Counted from the stretch's first letter, positions 17,064 through 26,059 are shown. The stretch is DNA of 64,000 nt from an uncultured Fibrobacter sp. (GCA_946414075.1 CAMKNA010000004.1:43733-107732), one strand, 5' to 3'. Notes: generated by a model from the sequence alone, not told the origin. A program made the numbers and translations.

Positions 17064-17470
17064 TTATGGAATTCAACCTGCCGAGCAGAAAGAAAAAGGA
17101 TATGGGCATCGAGATGGGCCCCCTGATGGACATCGTGTTCATCTTGCTTATCTTCTTTGTGGTCACGTCGTCCTTTACCCGCGAAACCGGCGTGGACGTG
17201 ACCAAGCCGCAGGCCCAGACGGCAAGCCAACTGGAAAAGGAAAACCTGCTCATTGCCATTACCCGCGAAGGAACCATCCACATGAACGAACGCCAGGTGG
17301 ACTTGGCCAGCCTGCAAGACATTCTGAAACAGTCCCTGTCGAAAAATCCGGACAGGGAGGCGGTTGTCATTGCCGATAAAGAAGCGGAGACAGGCGTGCT
17401 TGTGCAAGTGATAGACATGTGCAATCTGGCGGGCGTCAAGAAAGTTTCTATTGCGGCCCAAGCAGAATAA
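17060..17470 (+). CDS. exbD: ExbD-type biopolymer transport protein
   Basis: 136 residues: short cytoplasmic N-terminus with basic RKKKDMG, one membrane helix carrying the channel aspartate (MGPLMDIVFILLIFFVVTSS, Asp about residue 25), and a periplasmic domain (TREGTIHMNERQVDLASLQD, AVVIADKEAETGVLVQVIDM). This is standard ExbD/TolR architecture; the aspartate in PLMDIVF is the family's proton-carrying residue. Start overlaps exbB. ATG 17066 is an alternative two codons on. Confidence 0.92.
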   Translation: MIMEFNLPSRKKKDMGIEMGPLMDIVFILLIFFVVTSSFTRETGVDVTKPQAQTASQLEKENLLIAITREGTIHMNERQVDLASLQDILKQSLSKNPDREAVVIADKEAETGVLVQVIDMCNLAGVKKVSIAAQAE

Positions 17471-17474
17471 AAAC

Positions 17475-17503
17475 CGTGTGTAGTGTGAAGTGTGTAATGT
17501 GTG
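17475..17503 (+). repeat. short TG-rich imperfect repeat between exbD and tonB
   Basis: The 33-bp gap is nearly all tgtgtagtgtgaagtgtg-type sequence, repeats of GTGTGWA. It provides no Shine-Dalgarno sequence for tonB. Possibly slippage-prone. Confidence 0.5.
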
Positions 17504-18151
17504 ATGCGTAAGTTTTTAAGGAAAATATTCAAGCGGTCTCTGCTTCTCCTGGCGGCGGTGTTCTGTAGCCTGCTGCTGGTATTTTCTGTGACTCTTGCCA
17601 ACATGTTCTTGACCGGAAAAATCTTCCATGAAAAAAAATACACCAAGACAGAAGTCTCTGTAAAGAAAGTGGAAGAGATGGAAAAGAAGGTGGAAAAGAA
17701 AAAGCCCGCTCGCAAACCGGAACGTCAAAAGACTACCTCCCGCACGCCCAAGGCGGGCCCGCGCCTTGCCATGAATCTCGGGGTGGCTTCGGGTACGGCA
17801 GGTGCTGCCATTAACGAGGAGCTTGTAGCGGATTTTCGCGGCGGCGCCATGTCCAGCGAAAAGGGTGATGTGGATAAGAAGCCCGAAAGCCGGGCCATGC
17901 CCAATTTCCAGGTGCCGCCCCAGATTAGGGACGGGGAAATCGACGCGACTTTGAGATTGAGCTTTTGCGTAGATGTAGGAGGTCGCGTCTATGATGTCCG
18001 CGTGATCGAGGAATCTCCGGCAGGGTCCGGGCTTGCCGCCGCCGGTCGCGAGGCTCTTGGACGCATGACCTTTGCCCCTGCCGAAAAGGACGGCAAGGCG
18101 GTGGCATTCTGCGGAATGGAACAACCTTTCGAGGTGAAGTTTAGGGACTAG
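17504..18151 (+). CDS. tonB: TonB-family energy transducer
   Basis: 215 residues from ATG 17504; GTG 17501 directly before is an alternative. N-terminal membrane anchor (LLLLAAVFCSLLLVFSVTLA), a Lys/Glu-rich spacer (VKKVEEMEKKVEKKKPARKP) in place of the usual Pro-rich stretch, a Gly/Ala linker, and a C-terminal TonB domain from about residue 130: GEIDATLRLSFCVDVGGRVY, DVRVIEESPAGSGLAAAG, MTFAPAEKDGKAV, PFEVKF. It would carry energy from ExbB/ExbD across the periplasm to receptors such as the one at 3.5 kb. Two cysteines in the C-terminal domain could pair. Confidence 0.88.
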   Translation: MRKFLRKIFKRSLLLLAAVFCSLLLVFSVTLANMFLTGKIFHEKKYTKTEVSVKKVEEMEKKVEKKKPARKPERQKTTSRTPKAGPRLAMNLGVASGTAGAAINEELVADFRGGAMSSEKGDVDKKPESRAMPNFQVPPQIRDGEIDATLRLSFCVDVGGRVYDVRVIEESPAGSGLAAAGREALGRMTFAPAEKDGKAVAFCGMEQPFEVKFRD

Positions 18152-18155
18152 GGCA

Positions 18156-19175
18156 ATGCGTTATCCGTTATTCTTTTTGCTTTCTGTTGCCTTCGCCTTT
18201 GCGGCCCAGTCCTCTTACGACCTGATGGAGCGCGCCAACGCCCTTTACCGCAGTGGAAAGTTCAGCCAGGCCATTATTCTGTACCACAAGGCCGAAGAAC
18301 GCGGAGCCGACCCCACGGCCACCAGCTTTAACATCGCCAACAGTTATTACCAGATGAACAAGTATCCCGAGGCGGCTGCCGCCTACCGTAAGGCGGTGGA
18401 TTTTTCCAACGGGGCTTTTTCTCCGGCGCTGTTCAATATGGCCAGCGTGTATTTCCGCTTAAAGCAGTATCCGGAATGCATCGCGGCTTACCATCGGGCA
18501 TTGAAGCTTGAACCGGCCAACATTTCGGGCTGGCTCTACTTGGGCGAGGCCTACAGCAAAGTAGGCGACAAGGTGGGAGCACTTCGTTCTGTAGAAAAAG
18601 CTTACCGGCTGGATCCTGATGACCTGAGTGTTGTTTACCAACTTTCAGAGGCGAACATCGCTATGGACGATTTTGACCGTGCCGTTGAAATTGTCCGCAA
18701 GGGCTATACGGCCCATCCTGAAGAAGTTGATTTCTTGGTTTACTTGGGAGATGTTTTCCGCCTGAACAAGCAGTACGAACAGAGTGCGGGCCACTACCGC
18801 GAAGCTCTGGGCGTGCGGCCCGACGATGTGAATGTCATGTACAAGCTGGCCGACGTTTTGGCCGAAGACAACAAGCCGTTTGTAGCCATGGACATTCTCA
18901 CCAACATTCTGCAAATCAAGCCGGATTTTTCGGATGCCGCCATCTTCTTAGGGAATCTTGCCTACGATTCAAAATTCCTGGACCGTGCGGAATACGCCTA
19001 TGAGCTTGCCGCCAAGAAGGGCAACCCCGAGGCGATTTTTGGATTCAAGAATATGGCATACGACGCTATGGCAAAAAAGCATAACGAAGAAGCTTTACGC
19101 CTGCTCCGCATCGCGCAGAAGTACTATCCCGCGGACCTGTCGCTGCAAGCCGATATCATGGAACTGGAACGCTAA
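18156..19175 (+). CDS. TPR-repeat protein ending the TonB operon
   Basis: 339 residues: signal peptide (FFLLSVAFAFAAQS) then about eight tetratricopeptide repeats across the rest (YDLMERANALYRSGKFSQAI, SYYQMNKYPEAAAAYRKAVD, ASVYFRLKQYPECIAAYHRA, WLYLGEAYSKVGDKVGALRS and so on). It begins 4 bp after the tonB stop. A TPR protein is also the usual last member of Vibrio TonB2 operons, where it is thought to help outer-membrane coupling. Periplasmic scaffold role inferred. Confidence 0.88.
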   Translation: MRYPLFFLLSVAFAFAAQSSYDLMERANALYRSGKFSQAIILYHKAEERGADPTATSFNIANSYYQMNKYPEAAAAYRKAVDFSNGAFSPALFNMASVYFRLKQYPECIAAYHRALKLEPANISGWLYLGEAYSKVGDKVGALRSVEKAYRLDPDDLSVVYQLSEANIAMDDFDRAVEIVRKGYTAHPEEVDFLVYLGDVFRLNKQYEQSAGHYREALGVRPDDVNVMYKLADVLAEDNKPFVAMDILTNILQIKPDFSDAAIFLGNLAYDSKFLDRAEYAYELAAKKGNPEAIFGFKNMAYDAMAKKHNEEALRLLRIAQKYYPADLSLQADIMELER

Positions 19176-19176
19176 C

Positions 19177-20859
19177 CTACAGCGTCTGCAATAGCAGTAT
19201 AGCCAGCACTTGCCCGCTTAAAATCCGGAGCAGCATGGTCAGCGGATAGACGGAGGCGTACCCGATGTTCACCGCTTCGCTGTCCGCCTGGCTGTTAGCA
19301 AAGGCCAGGGCCGGCGGGTCCGTGGTTGCACCAGCAAGCACGCCGCAGAGCGAAAGGTAGTTCACCTTGAAAACCAGGTGTCCCACAGCTGCCATGATGG
19401 CAAGCGGGACAAAGGTGATAATGGCGGCAAGGCCCATGTAGTAGAGCCCACTTCCGTTCAGCAGCACGTCAAAGAACTTGATGCCTGCGTTCAGACCCAC
19501 GCAGCTCAAGAAAAGCGTAAGGCCGAATTCCCGGAGCATCAGGTTGGCGCTGTTGGCCATGAAAAAGTTTAGCGGTCCGATTTTGCGCTTGCGGCTGAGG
19601 AGAATAGCCACAATCAGCGGGCCGCCGGCAAGCCCAAGCTTCAGCGGGGTGGGCATTCCGGGAATGGCGAAGGGAATGCTTCCTACGATGACTCCCAAGA
19701 AAATGCCCAAGAACGCGGGCAGGATTTCGGGATGGTCCAGGGCGGTGAGGGAGTTGCCCAATTTCTTCGCTACGATGTCCAGGCCCGAGGCGGGGCCCAC
19801 GATTTTCAACTTGTCGGCAAACTTGATGCGCAAATCCAGGCGGCCCGTAAACTTGAACCCGCTTCGGGTCACGCGGCTTACGGTTACGCCAAAACGTTCC
19901 GCCAGGGCCAAGGAGCCGATGGTGCGGCCCAGTATTTTCTTGTTGGTCACGAGCACGGTCCGCACCTGGATAGGTTCCGTATTCTTGGCGGGAATGGCGG
20001 TGATGGGCGTGTCCAGGCGCTTGCCGATAATCTTTTCCATGGCGGCAACGGCTTCGGGCATACCTACGATGTGCACCTTGTCGCCTTTCTCGATGACGGT
20101 CTTTCCGTTGGGAGTAAAGATGTTTTCGCCCCGCAAGAGTCGGGTCACCACCACGCCGCTAGAAATCAGGTCTGGGATTTCTTTCAGCATGATTCCGTAC
20201 AGGTTCTGGTTATCTACCGTAAGGCTGCAGGATTCGATTTCCTTGCTGGTGGCGGCGATTTCGTCGGCATAGTCGGTTGCCGCCTTGGCGGGGTTCTGCC
20301 GGAACACGAGCCGCACAAGCAGCATTACGAGAATGATCCCGATGACGCCGAAGGGGTAGGCTACCGCATACCCGATTCCTGTCAGGGAGGTATCTACGCC
20401 GGCGGCGGCAAATGCGGAATTGGCGGCTCCCAACGAGGGCGTGTTGGTCACTGCTCCGCAGAGCATGCCGATAAGCACGGGCACGTTGTCGTGCATGCTG
20501 GTAAAGAAGTAAAGGCAAAGGGTCACGATAACGCCCAGCAGCACAATTCCCACAGAAAGAATGTTCAGCACCAGCCCGTGCCTACGGATAGAATCCATGA
20601 AACCGGGGCCCACCTGCATGCCGATGGTATAGACGAACAGGATAAGGCCGAATTCCTGGATGAAGTGGAGTACATTTCCTTCGACGCGGAGTCCCAAGTG
20701 CCCAAGCAAGATGCCCACAAAGAGCGCTCCTGCACCGCCAAGGCTAATGCCCTTGACCTTGATTTTTCCGACCATGAGGCCGACTGCCGCCGTGAGGGCA
20801 ATCGCCACAACTTGTTGCCCTACCGAGGGCTGGGTGAATAGATTGATAAGCCAAGTCAT
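19177..20859 (-). CDS. AspT/YidE-type transporter with two RCK_C domains
   Basis: 560 residues. Two repeated hydrophobic halves of five or six membrane segments flank a cytoplasmic middle (about 195-370) with two TrkA-C/RCK_C-like domains (IPDLISSGVVVTRLLRGENI, IEKGDKVHIVG; and RTIGSLALAERFGVTVSRVT, KFADKLKIVGPA). Each half has the duplicated AspT-family signature: LGLRVEGNVLHFIQEFGLIL with GMQVGPGF, and EFGLTLFLSCVGLNAGIKFF; also NTPSLGAANSAFAAAG and TTDPPALAFANSQ. Founding member AspT exchanges aspartate for alanine; the substrate here cannot be assigned. Convergent with the TPR gene, whose stop is one base from its own. Confidence 0.88.
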   Translation of the reverse strand: MTWLINLFTQPSVGQQVVAIALTAAVGLMVGKIKVKGISLGGAGALFVGILLGHLGLRVEGNVLHFIQEFGLILFVYTIGMQVGPGFMDSIRRHGLVLNILSVGIVLLGVIVTLCLYFFTSMHDNVPVLIGMLCGAVTNTPSLGAANSAFAAAGVDTSLTGIGYAVAYPFGVIGIILVMLLVRLVFRQNPAKAATDYADEIAATSKEIESCSLTVDNQNLYGIMLKEIPDLISSGVVVTRLLRGENIFTPNGKTVIEKGDKVHIVGMPEAVAAMEKIIGKRLDTPITAIPAKNTEPIQVRTVLVTNKKILGRTIGSLALAERFGVTVSRVTRSGFKFTGRLDLRIKFADKLKIVGPASGLDIVAKKLGNSLTALDHPEILPAFLGIFLGVIVGSIPFAIPGMPTPLKLGLAGGPLIVAILLSRKRKIGPLNFFMANSANLMLREFGLTLFLSCVGLNAGIKFFDVLLNGSGLYYMGLAAIITFVPLAIMAAVGHLVFKVNYLSLCGVLAGATTDPPALAFANSQADSEAVNIGYASVYPLTMLLRILSGQVLAILLLQTL

Positions 20860-20873
20860 AGGGGTTTGAGGGC

Positions 20874-20886
20874 GGCACTTCGTGCC
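20874..20886. repeat. small hairpin ggcacttcgtgcc
   Basis: Five-base-pair perfect palindrome with a ttc loop in the 91-bp gap between two minus-strand genes. No T-run on either side, so not a convincing terminator; may be a short repeat unit. Confidence 0.35.
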
Positions 20887-20950
20887 TGTGAGGGGTGAGA
20901 TGTCAAAAACTTAAAAATAGCAACTGGGAACTAGTCACGAAGGGTTATCG

Positions 20951-21517
20951 CTATTTCTTGATGCAACGGACAGAGGCGAAAATGTTCTTGTTGAAGTGTT
21001 CGTAGGCGATTCCGGAGTCGGTAATGCGGACAAGGTAAGCCCTGGAATCGTCGTAGCTGTCGCTTGTCCAGAAGCTGGCGCTTACGCCCTTGTCGGCGAA
21101 GTTTCCGTCGTAGTACTTGAATCCGGCGAAGAGGGCGTTAAAACCGTTGGCGCTTTTGAGTGCGGTGGGATCGCTTGCGCCGAAGGCCGCCTTGAAATCT
21201 TCTACGGTGGGGAGCGCCCAGCCTGTGGGGCATACGTTACCCGATGCGGAGGCGAAAGTGTACAGGCGTCCGTCCGTATTGCAGTTGTCGTGGTTGTTGG
21301 CGTAGCACACGCTTGAATCCGGAGTAAACACGTCCAGGTTTTCGGCCATCCAGGTTTTTTCGCCCAGCGTTACGGTCTTGTAGGTCTTCTCGGGGCAGGC
21401 GAGGGCGTGGCCGGCCTCGTTGTAGGCGCAGTCCCGATTGTCGTTGCAAGCTGTAAAAGCGAAGGCGGCGAATGCGGCGATGGCTGTGGTGGCAAGTGTT
21501 TTAAGAACCGATTTCAT
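20951..21517 (-). CDS. small FISUMP-domain lipoprotein
   Basis: 188 residues, signal peptide with lipobox FTAC and then NDNRDC. A compact FISUMP domain fills the rest: CPEKTYKTVTLGEKTWMAEN, CNTDGRLYTFASASGNVCPT, GWALPTVEDFKAAFG, FWTSDSYDDSRAY and ASVRCIKK. It lacks the two-cysteine repeat and the long linker of its paralogues. AAGGAG stands seven bases before the ATG. Divergent from the LysR-type gene at 21722, which may control it. Family function unknown. Confidence 0.9.
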   Translation of the reverse strand: MKSVLKTLATTAIAAFAAFAFTACNDNRDCAYNEAGHALACPEKTYKTVTLGEKTWMAENLDVFTPDSSVCYANNHDNCNTDGRLYTFASASGNVCPTGWALPTVEDFKAAFGASDPTALKSANGFNALFAGFKYYDGNFADKGVSASFWTSDSYDDSRAYLVRITDSGIAYEHFNKNIFASVRCIKK

Positions 21518-21680
21518 GAGAACTCCTTTTAAGTTGCCCTGGGGCTTTTTGTTTTCGGTGACAAAGATAAAACATGATTTTGATATTGACTAATAAATAA
21601 TTTTTTCATTTTTAATCACTTTTTTTGATGATTTTTTCAAAAATCCCTGTTTTACCCTTCTGTATCCCGATTTTATTGTT

Positions 21681-21686
21681 TATATT
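21681..21686 (+). promoter_or_regulatory. -10 element of the LysR-type gene
   Basis: TATATT 36 bp before ATG 21722; TTGGAG at 21711-21716 is the ribosome site. The 204-bp divergent region is very AT-rich and has no clear LysR operator dyad that I can pick out. Confidence 0.45.
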
Positions 21687-21721
21687 TGTGTTATAAAAAT
21701 TTTTGATGAATTGGAGTTTTT

Positions 21722-22609
21722 ATGGAACTGACCCATATCAAGTACTTTCTGGAAGTGGCCCGTACCGAACACGTGACCCAGAGCGCCAAGAACCTGTGCA
21801 TTGTGCAGCCTGCGCTGACCCACGCCATCCACAAGCTAGAAGACGAACTGGGCGTTAAGCTTTTCAAGTCCAGCGGCCGTAACATCAAGCTTACCGAAGC
21901 GGGAGACTACTTCTACAAAAAGGTGAAGCCCCTCTACGAAGACATCGAGGCCTTGCCCGCTCGCCTTCGCGCCAAGTCCGACAAGCAGGCCATTACCGTG
22001 AGCCTCAAGGTCCTGGCGGCTTCTTCCTTTGTGACCAATGCGGTTATCCAGTACAAGAAAGACGCTCCGGCGCTCCGTTTCTACCTGGTGCAGAAAGAGG
22101 AATCTTCCCTGTACGACATTTCCATCCAGACTTTCGCCAACTACCGCCCGCAGGAAAATCCCGACGAAGAGGTTTTTGTCTGTTCCGAGAACATCTACCT
22201 CGCCGTTCCCAATACGGCGGAATACAAGAAGCGCGACAGCATCTCCCTGCATGAACTGGGCGACACCAACTTTATCGGTCTTTACGGCTCCAAGCAGCTC
22301 CACACCATCTGCGAGGATTACTGCAACCGCATCGGTTTCCAGGCCCACCTGATTTTCGAGAGCGATAACGCCCTCATGGTCAAGGACGCCATCGCAGGCG
22401 GCCTGGGTGTGGGATTCTGGCCCGAGTTCTCTTGGGGCAAGGTGGACAACCGTAGAATCAAGCTATTGAAGATTACCGACATCGAATTCAAGCGCGATAT
22501 CGTGGTGACGCTCCTTCGCGGCAAGCAGGACAATTCCCACATCGAGGGATTCTACAAGTTCCTGGTAAACCAGCTGAAGCGTTCCGCCGGTCGCAAGAAG
22601 GAACAGTAG
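21722..22609 (+). CDS. LysR-type transcriptional regulator
   Basis: 295 residues. N-terminal winged helix-turn-helix is textbook LysR: HIKYFLEVARTEHVTQSAKN, LCIVQPALTHAIHKLEDELG, VKLFKSSGRNIKLTEAGDYF. The effector domain (about 90-290) carries LRFYLVQKEESS, FVCSENIYLAVPN and GGLGVGFWPEFSW. Regulators of this family bind near their own promoter and often control a divergent gene, here the small FISUMP lipoprotein; the co-inducer is unknown. The acyltransferase starts 4 bp after its stop and is probably in the same operon. Confidence 0.93.
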   Translation: MELTHIKYFLEVARTEHVTQSAKNLCIVQPALTHAIHKLEDELGVKLFKSSGRNIKLTEAGDYFYKKVKPLYEDIEALPARLRAKSDKQAITVSLKVLAASSFVTNAVIQYKKDAPALRFYLVQKEESSLYDISIQTFANYRPQENPDEEVFVCSENIYLAVPNTAEYKKRDSISLHELGDTNFIGLYGSKQLHTICEDYCNRIGFQAHLIFESDNALMVKDAIAGGLGVGFWPEFSWGKVDNRRIKLLKITDIEFKRDIVVTLLRGKQDNSHIEGFYKFLVNQLKRSAGRKKEQ

Positions 22610-22613
22610 TAGC

Positions 22614-23771
22614 GTGACCAAACCCAACTACTTTCCCGCTATTGACGGACTTAGGCTTTTGGCCAGCGTGAACATCGTGATGCTCCACCTGGGCAGTTCC
22701 AGTGCATTGAACTATATGCAGGACTGCAAGTGGCTCATGCCCATCATCAGCGCTCCCGCCTTTGCGGCAGGCATTTTCTATGTGTTTGCGGGGTTCCTGT
22801 TTGCAAGCAAGTTCAGCGACCCGGAACGGCGCATCCCCGTGATTCCCTTCATGTTCGCCCGCATCGCGAAACTCTACCGTCTGCATTTCTTCATGACCAT
22901 CTTGATGTTCGTGGTGCTGGTGTTCAAGTTCAGCGGCTACGCTCATTTGCCGGGCCTCTCTGAGATAGGCGATTGCGCCTCGGCGGGCCTTGCCAAGATG
23001 ACCCACCCCTGGCGTAGCCTGCTTTTGCACCTTTCCCTCACCTGGTCCATTGTGCCCGACCTGGGCATGAAACTGAATGAACCGTCCTGGTCGCTGACCA
23101 GTTTCTTCATGTGCTACGCCATCACGCCCTGGTTTAGCCGCTGGCTTTTCCGCCAGAACTACCGCACGCTCTGGGTGCTGTTCGGCACTCTGTTTATCCC
23201 TGGAATTTTGTGGGCGGTCTTCTTTGGCGCTTCTGACAACCTGTGGTTCAGTGGCTACGAGGCTAAGTATCGCTTCTTCCATATTTTTGCCCCGGTGCGC
23301 ATTTTTGAATACCTGTTCGGCATGGTGCTTTTCCGGCTGTATAGCGAAGGCGGCTTTGATTTCCTCAAGAAGAAGTTCGCAAGCGGCATTGCCCAGGCGG
23401 TGACCCTTGCCGCCATATACGGGAGCCTGTTCTTGCTTCGGCCCGAATGGAACCCCGGCGTGAACTACTTCTTCCATCATAGCTTGCCCATTCTGCTTTA
23501 TGGGCTGTTCCTACTTTCACTGCTGAATGGTACGGGCTTTGCGGCTCGGTTCTTCTGTATCCCGCTGGTCCGCAAGGTGGGCCGAGCCAGTTTTTACCCC
23601 TACCTGATCCACCTGCCGATCATCACCATCGCTTGGGGACTGTGTAACCTGAACAAGCCCTTGAATACCCTGATCCTGATGGTCTTTATCTATACTATCA
23701 GCACGCTGTACATGGAATTCAAGACCTGGCGCCGCAAGCGGGCGAAGGTTAAAAAGGCTGCGACCTGCTGA
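22614..23771 (+). CDS. membrane acyltransferase (acyltransferase family 3)
   Basis: 385 residues starting at GTG 22614, 4 bp after the LysR stop. About ten membrane helices. N-terminal signature FPAIDGLRLLASVNIVMLHL (the family's active-site histidine) and IFYVFAGFLFASKF fit the OafA/Acyl_transf_3 family, which adds O-acyl groups to surface glycans or lipids in the inner membrane. The C-terminus is a short basic tail (KTWRRKRAKVKKAATC). A LysR-acyltransferase operon suggests regulated envelope decoration, inferred. Confidence 0.87.
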   Translation: MTKPNYFPAIDGLRLLASVNIVMLHLGSSSALNYMQDCKWLMPIISAPAFAAGIFYVFAGFLFASKFSDPERRIPVIPFMFARIAKLYRLHFFMTILMFVVLVFKFSGYAHLPGLSEIGDCASAGLAKMTHPWRSLLLHLSLTWSIVPDLGMKLNEPSWSLTSFFMCYAITPWFSRWLFRQNYRTLWVLFGTLFIPGILWAVFFGASDNLWFSGYEAKYRFFHIFAPVRIFEYLFGMVLFRLYSEGGFDFLKKKFASGIAQAVTLAAIYGSLFLLRPEWNPGVNYFFHHSLPILLYGLFLLSLLNGTGFAARFFCIPLVRKVGRASFYPYLIHLPIITIAWGLCNLNKPLNTLILMVFIYTISTLYMEFKTWRRKRAKVKKAATC

Positions 23772-23792
23772 CTCCCCTATCATCCCGAATAT

Positions 23793-23821
23793 TGGTTTTT
23801 TTGCTATTAAAATTGTATATT
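23793..23821 (+). promoter_or_regulatory. promoter of the first Bat-type gene, nearly leaderless
   Basis: TTGGTT at 23793-23798, 17-bp spacer, TATATT at 23816-23821; ATG 23832 comes only 10 nt after the -10 hexamer, so the transcript should have a leader of a few bases at most and no Shine-Dalgarno sequence. Confidence 0.6.
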
Positions 23822-23831
23822 ATTCGGCGAA

Positions 23832-24935
23832 ATGGATATCGGTTCGTTACATTTTCAGAATCCTGAGGCCTTCTGGCTACTCGTTCTTGTTCCTGTCCTT
23901 ATAGCGTTATACATCTATCGCCAGCAGCGCCGCAAGAGTACCATCAAGTTCCCGGCCTTGGCTATAGCCAAGAAGGCGTCTCCAAGCCATCGGGTACGCA
24001 TGCGCCATATTGTGCCGGCCTTGCGTTTGGCCGCGCTCTGCTGCTTTATTGTGGCCCTTGCCCGCCCGCAGAATGCTACCGAAGTGGAATACACCAATAC
24101 CGATGGCGTTGACATTATGCTGGTGCTGGACGTTTCGGGTTCCATGTCGACCTTGGATATGTTGACCCGTGCAGAACAGGCTAAGCTTGGAGTTATGAAT
24201 GCCGAAAGGATTCTCAAGTCTGGCGACTACTGGAAGTATAGCCGCATGGGCTACGCCCAGCAGGTCATTGCCGAATTCATCCAGAAACGCCATAGCGACC
24301 GCATAGGACTTTCTGCATTCGGCGCCCGTGCGGTAACCCAGTGTCCGCTGACATTGGATTACGGGTCTCTTCTAGAAATTCTCGGGGCAACCGATGATTT
24401 GGCTCGTGATTCCATCATGGGGAGCCGAACAGCTATTGGCGATGGCCTTATGAATGCCCTGGCCCGTCTCCAGAAATCTGAGGCCAAGTCCCGGGTGGTG
24501 GTCCTGCTGACCGACGGCAAGGACAATGCCAGCGTCATCTCTCCGGTCCGTGCCGCTGAAGTGGCGCAGTCCTTGGGTGTGAAGGTTTATACGGTGGGTG
24601 TGGGCAAGCGCAAGGGTAAGATTCTTTCGTTCCAGCAGAATCCCTGGACGGGTGAAATTTCCTGGGGCGAGCGGGACATCACTCCCGAAGAAGGCATAGA
24701 CGAAACCACACTCAAGGCTGTTGCACAAAAGACCGGCGGCAAGTTCTACCGGGCCGAGAACAAGGAACAGCTAGAAGAAATTTACTCCGAAATTGACCAG
24801 CTTGAAAAGACCGAAATCGAGACGGTGGCCTACGCCCGCTATGCCGAAAAGTTCTACCCCTGGCTGCTAATCGGGGCAGTCTTGATTCTGTTGGAATTGA
24901 TTCTCGCCAATACCCGCTTTGTGCGGATTCCGTAG
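23832..24935 (+). CDS. BatA-like von Willebrand A-domain membrane protein
   Basis: 367 residues. N-terminal membrane segments (PEAFWLLVLVPVLIALYIY and ALRLAALCCFIVALARPQ), a VWA domain with an intact metal-ion site (IMLVLDVSGSMSTLDM, VVVLLTDGKDNASV), and a C-terminal membrane helix (YPWLLIGAVLILLELILA). This is the BatA/BatB architecture of Bacteroides aerotolerance operons, linked to envelope stress or oxygen tolerance, with unknown chemistry. An inserted loop (RILKSGDYWKYSRMGYAQQV) lengthens it. The second Bat-type gene lies at 26244 past an inverted gene; no MoxR ATPase or DUF58 gene is nearby. Confidence 0.85.
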   Translation: MDIGSLHFQNPEAFWLLVLVPVLIALYIYRQQRRKSTIKFPALAIAKKASPSHRVRMRHIVPALRLAALCCFIVALARPQNATEVEYTNTDGVDIMLVLDVSGSMSTLDMLTRAEQAKLGVMNAERILKSGDYWKYSRMGYAQQVIAEFIQKRHSDRIGLSAFGARAVTQCPLTLDYGSLLEILGATDDLARDSIMGSRTAIGDGLMNALARLQKSEAKSRVVVLLTDGKDNASVISPVRAAEVAQSLGVKVYTVGVGKRKGKILSFQQNPWTGEISWGERDITPEEGIDETTLKAVAQKTGGKFYRAENKEQLEEIYSEIDQLEKTEIETVAYARYAEKFYPWLLIGAVLILLELILANTRFVRIP

Positions 24936-24940
24936 GAGCA

Positions 24941-26059
24941 CTACTCCCTATCTACAGCAGGCTTGTAGCAGTTTTCTGAACATCCGTCAATCAGCTCGTC
25001 GACGGTTCTTGTAGTGGGCGTGCCAAATTCGGACCAGTAGATGGAGAAGGTGATGGGCCACGGGCCCTGGGCAAGCTCTTCGCTAGTGGCGCTAGTGGCA
25101 ATCAGCCTGTTCATTAGGGTCTCAAGTTCAGAAAGGGTAGTGCATTCGGTAACAATGGCGAATGCAGACTTGTTTAGGTGGGCGATAAAGGACCCGCGGT
25201 TGATGCATTGACGCCGCAGGAATGTGGCCATTTTTTGCAAGGCCTCCATGGCGGCCGCTTTCCCATGTTTTTTTCGCATGGCCCAAAAATTGTCAATCTC
25301 GATCTTGACGAAGAACAGTCTCTTGGCCGGGTTCTGGTTCTGAGTGATGTTATCCAGATAAGAGGCCAGCTTGTTTGCGTTGTTGAGTCCGGTTACGGAA
25401 TTGGACGTGATCCGGCGTTCCTTGTAGAAATAGAAGATGAAAAGGATGACGACAACGAAAGAGGGCGAGGTAATGGGCATCTCGTAAAATTTGGCCTGCA
25501 GAATGAGTGATAGTAGCGGGAGTGCCATTACGAATGTGACAAGGTATAGCTTCTGCCGAATGAACCGGTTTGTGCATTTGCGGGCCTTGTTTAAGCAAAT
25601 AAGTGAAGCCGAAACGATGTAAAGGATTGTGAGTACGTTCAGCAATACCCATACGAGGGGTTTCATTTCCAGTGGTTCAACGGAAATATTTGAGAATGTG
25701 TCTACAATGGCGATTACGCTGACAATGATGCTGGGCAGAATGATGGGAATGAACCACTTGCGAAGATTATAGGAGCTTACGGATGTAGTGAAGAACACAG
25801 CAAGGAACCAGGAACAGCCCATGCAAATGCAGGTGACAATTTTAAGGCAGTTGATAATTTTGATTACGGGGATATTTGCAGTGGGGATACACTGACCTGT
25901 GGAATTGAGAAGGCAAAACAGGATAGAAAAGTCTACAAGACGTCGAAATGCGCTGATAGCCTTGTCTTGGATGGCGTACTCCGAAATACCGAATCGTACT
26001 ATCATGAGCACGGCGACACTGATGATGTCTATTTCAAGTATGTAAGGGTTGAAGTCCAT
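24941..26059 (-). CDS. membrane protein with degenerate GGDEF domain
   Basis: 372 residues. Residues 1 to about 215 hold six or seven hydrophobic helices (ISVAVLMIVRFGI, KWFIPIILPSIIVSVIAIVD, VVVILFIFYFYKER). The C-terminal part follows the diguanylate cyclase fold: TGLNNANKLASYLDNI, FFVKIEIDNFWAMRKKHGKA, then AHLNKSAFAIV exactly where R-GGDEF-A would stand. The GGDEF motif reads NKSAF, so cyclase activity is not expected; it may bind c-di-GMP or GTP or only signal. Convergent with the first Bat-type gene (5-bp gap) and divergent from the second. Confidence 0.78.
   Translation of the reverse strand: MDFNPYILEIDIISVAVLMIVRFGISEYAIQDKAISAFRRLVDFSILFCLLNSTGQCIPTANIPVIKIINCLKIVTCICMGCSWFLAVFFTTSVSSYNLRKWFIPIILPSIIVSVIAIVDTFSNISVEPLEMKPLVWVLLNVLTILYIVSASLICLNKARKCTNRFIRQKLYLVTFVMALPLLSLILQAKFYEMPITSPSFVVVILFIFYFYKERRITSNSVTGLNNANKLASYLDNITQNQNPAKRLFFVKIEIDNFWAMRKKHGKAAAMEALQKMATFLRRQCINRGSFIAHLNKSAFAIVTECTTLSELETLMNRLIATSATSEELAQGPWPITFSIYWSEFGTPTTRTVDELIDGCSENCYKPAVDRE

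Noticed and set aside
19732..20841. 369-codon forward frame antisense to the AspT-type transporter
   Set aside because: The minus-strand frame encodes a clear duplicated membrane transporter; the forward one is low-complexity His/Gln/Gly.
20874..20886. terminator for the FISUMP lipoprotein gene
   Set aside because: The hairpin has no T-run on the minus strand, so it is listed only as a small palindrome.
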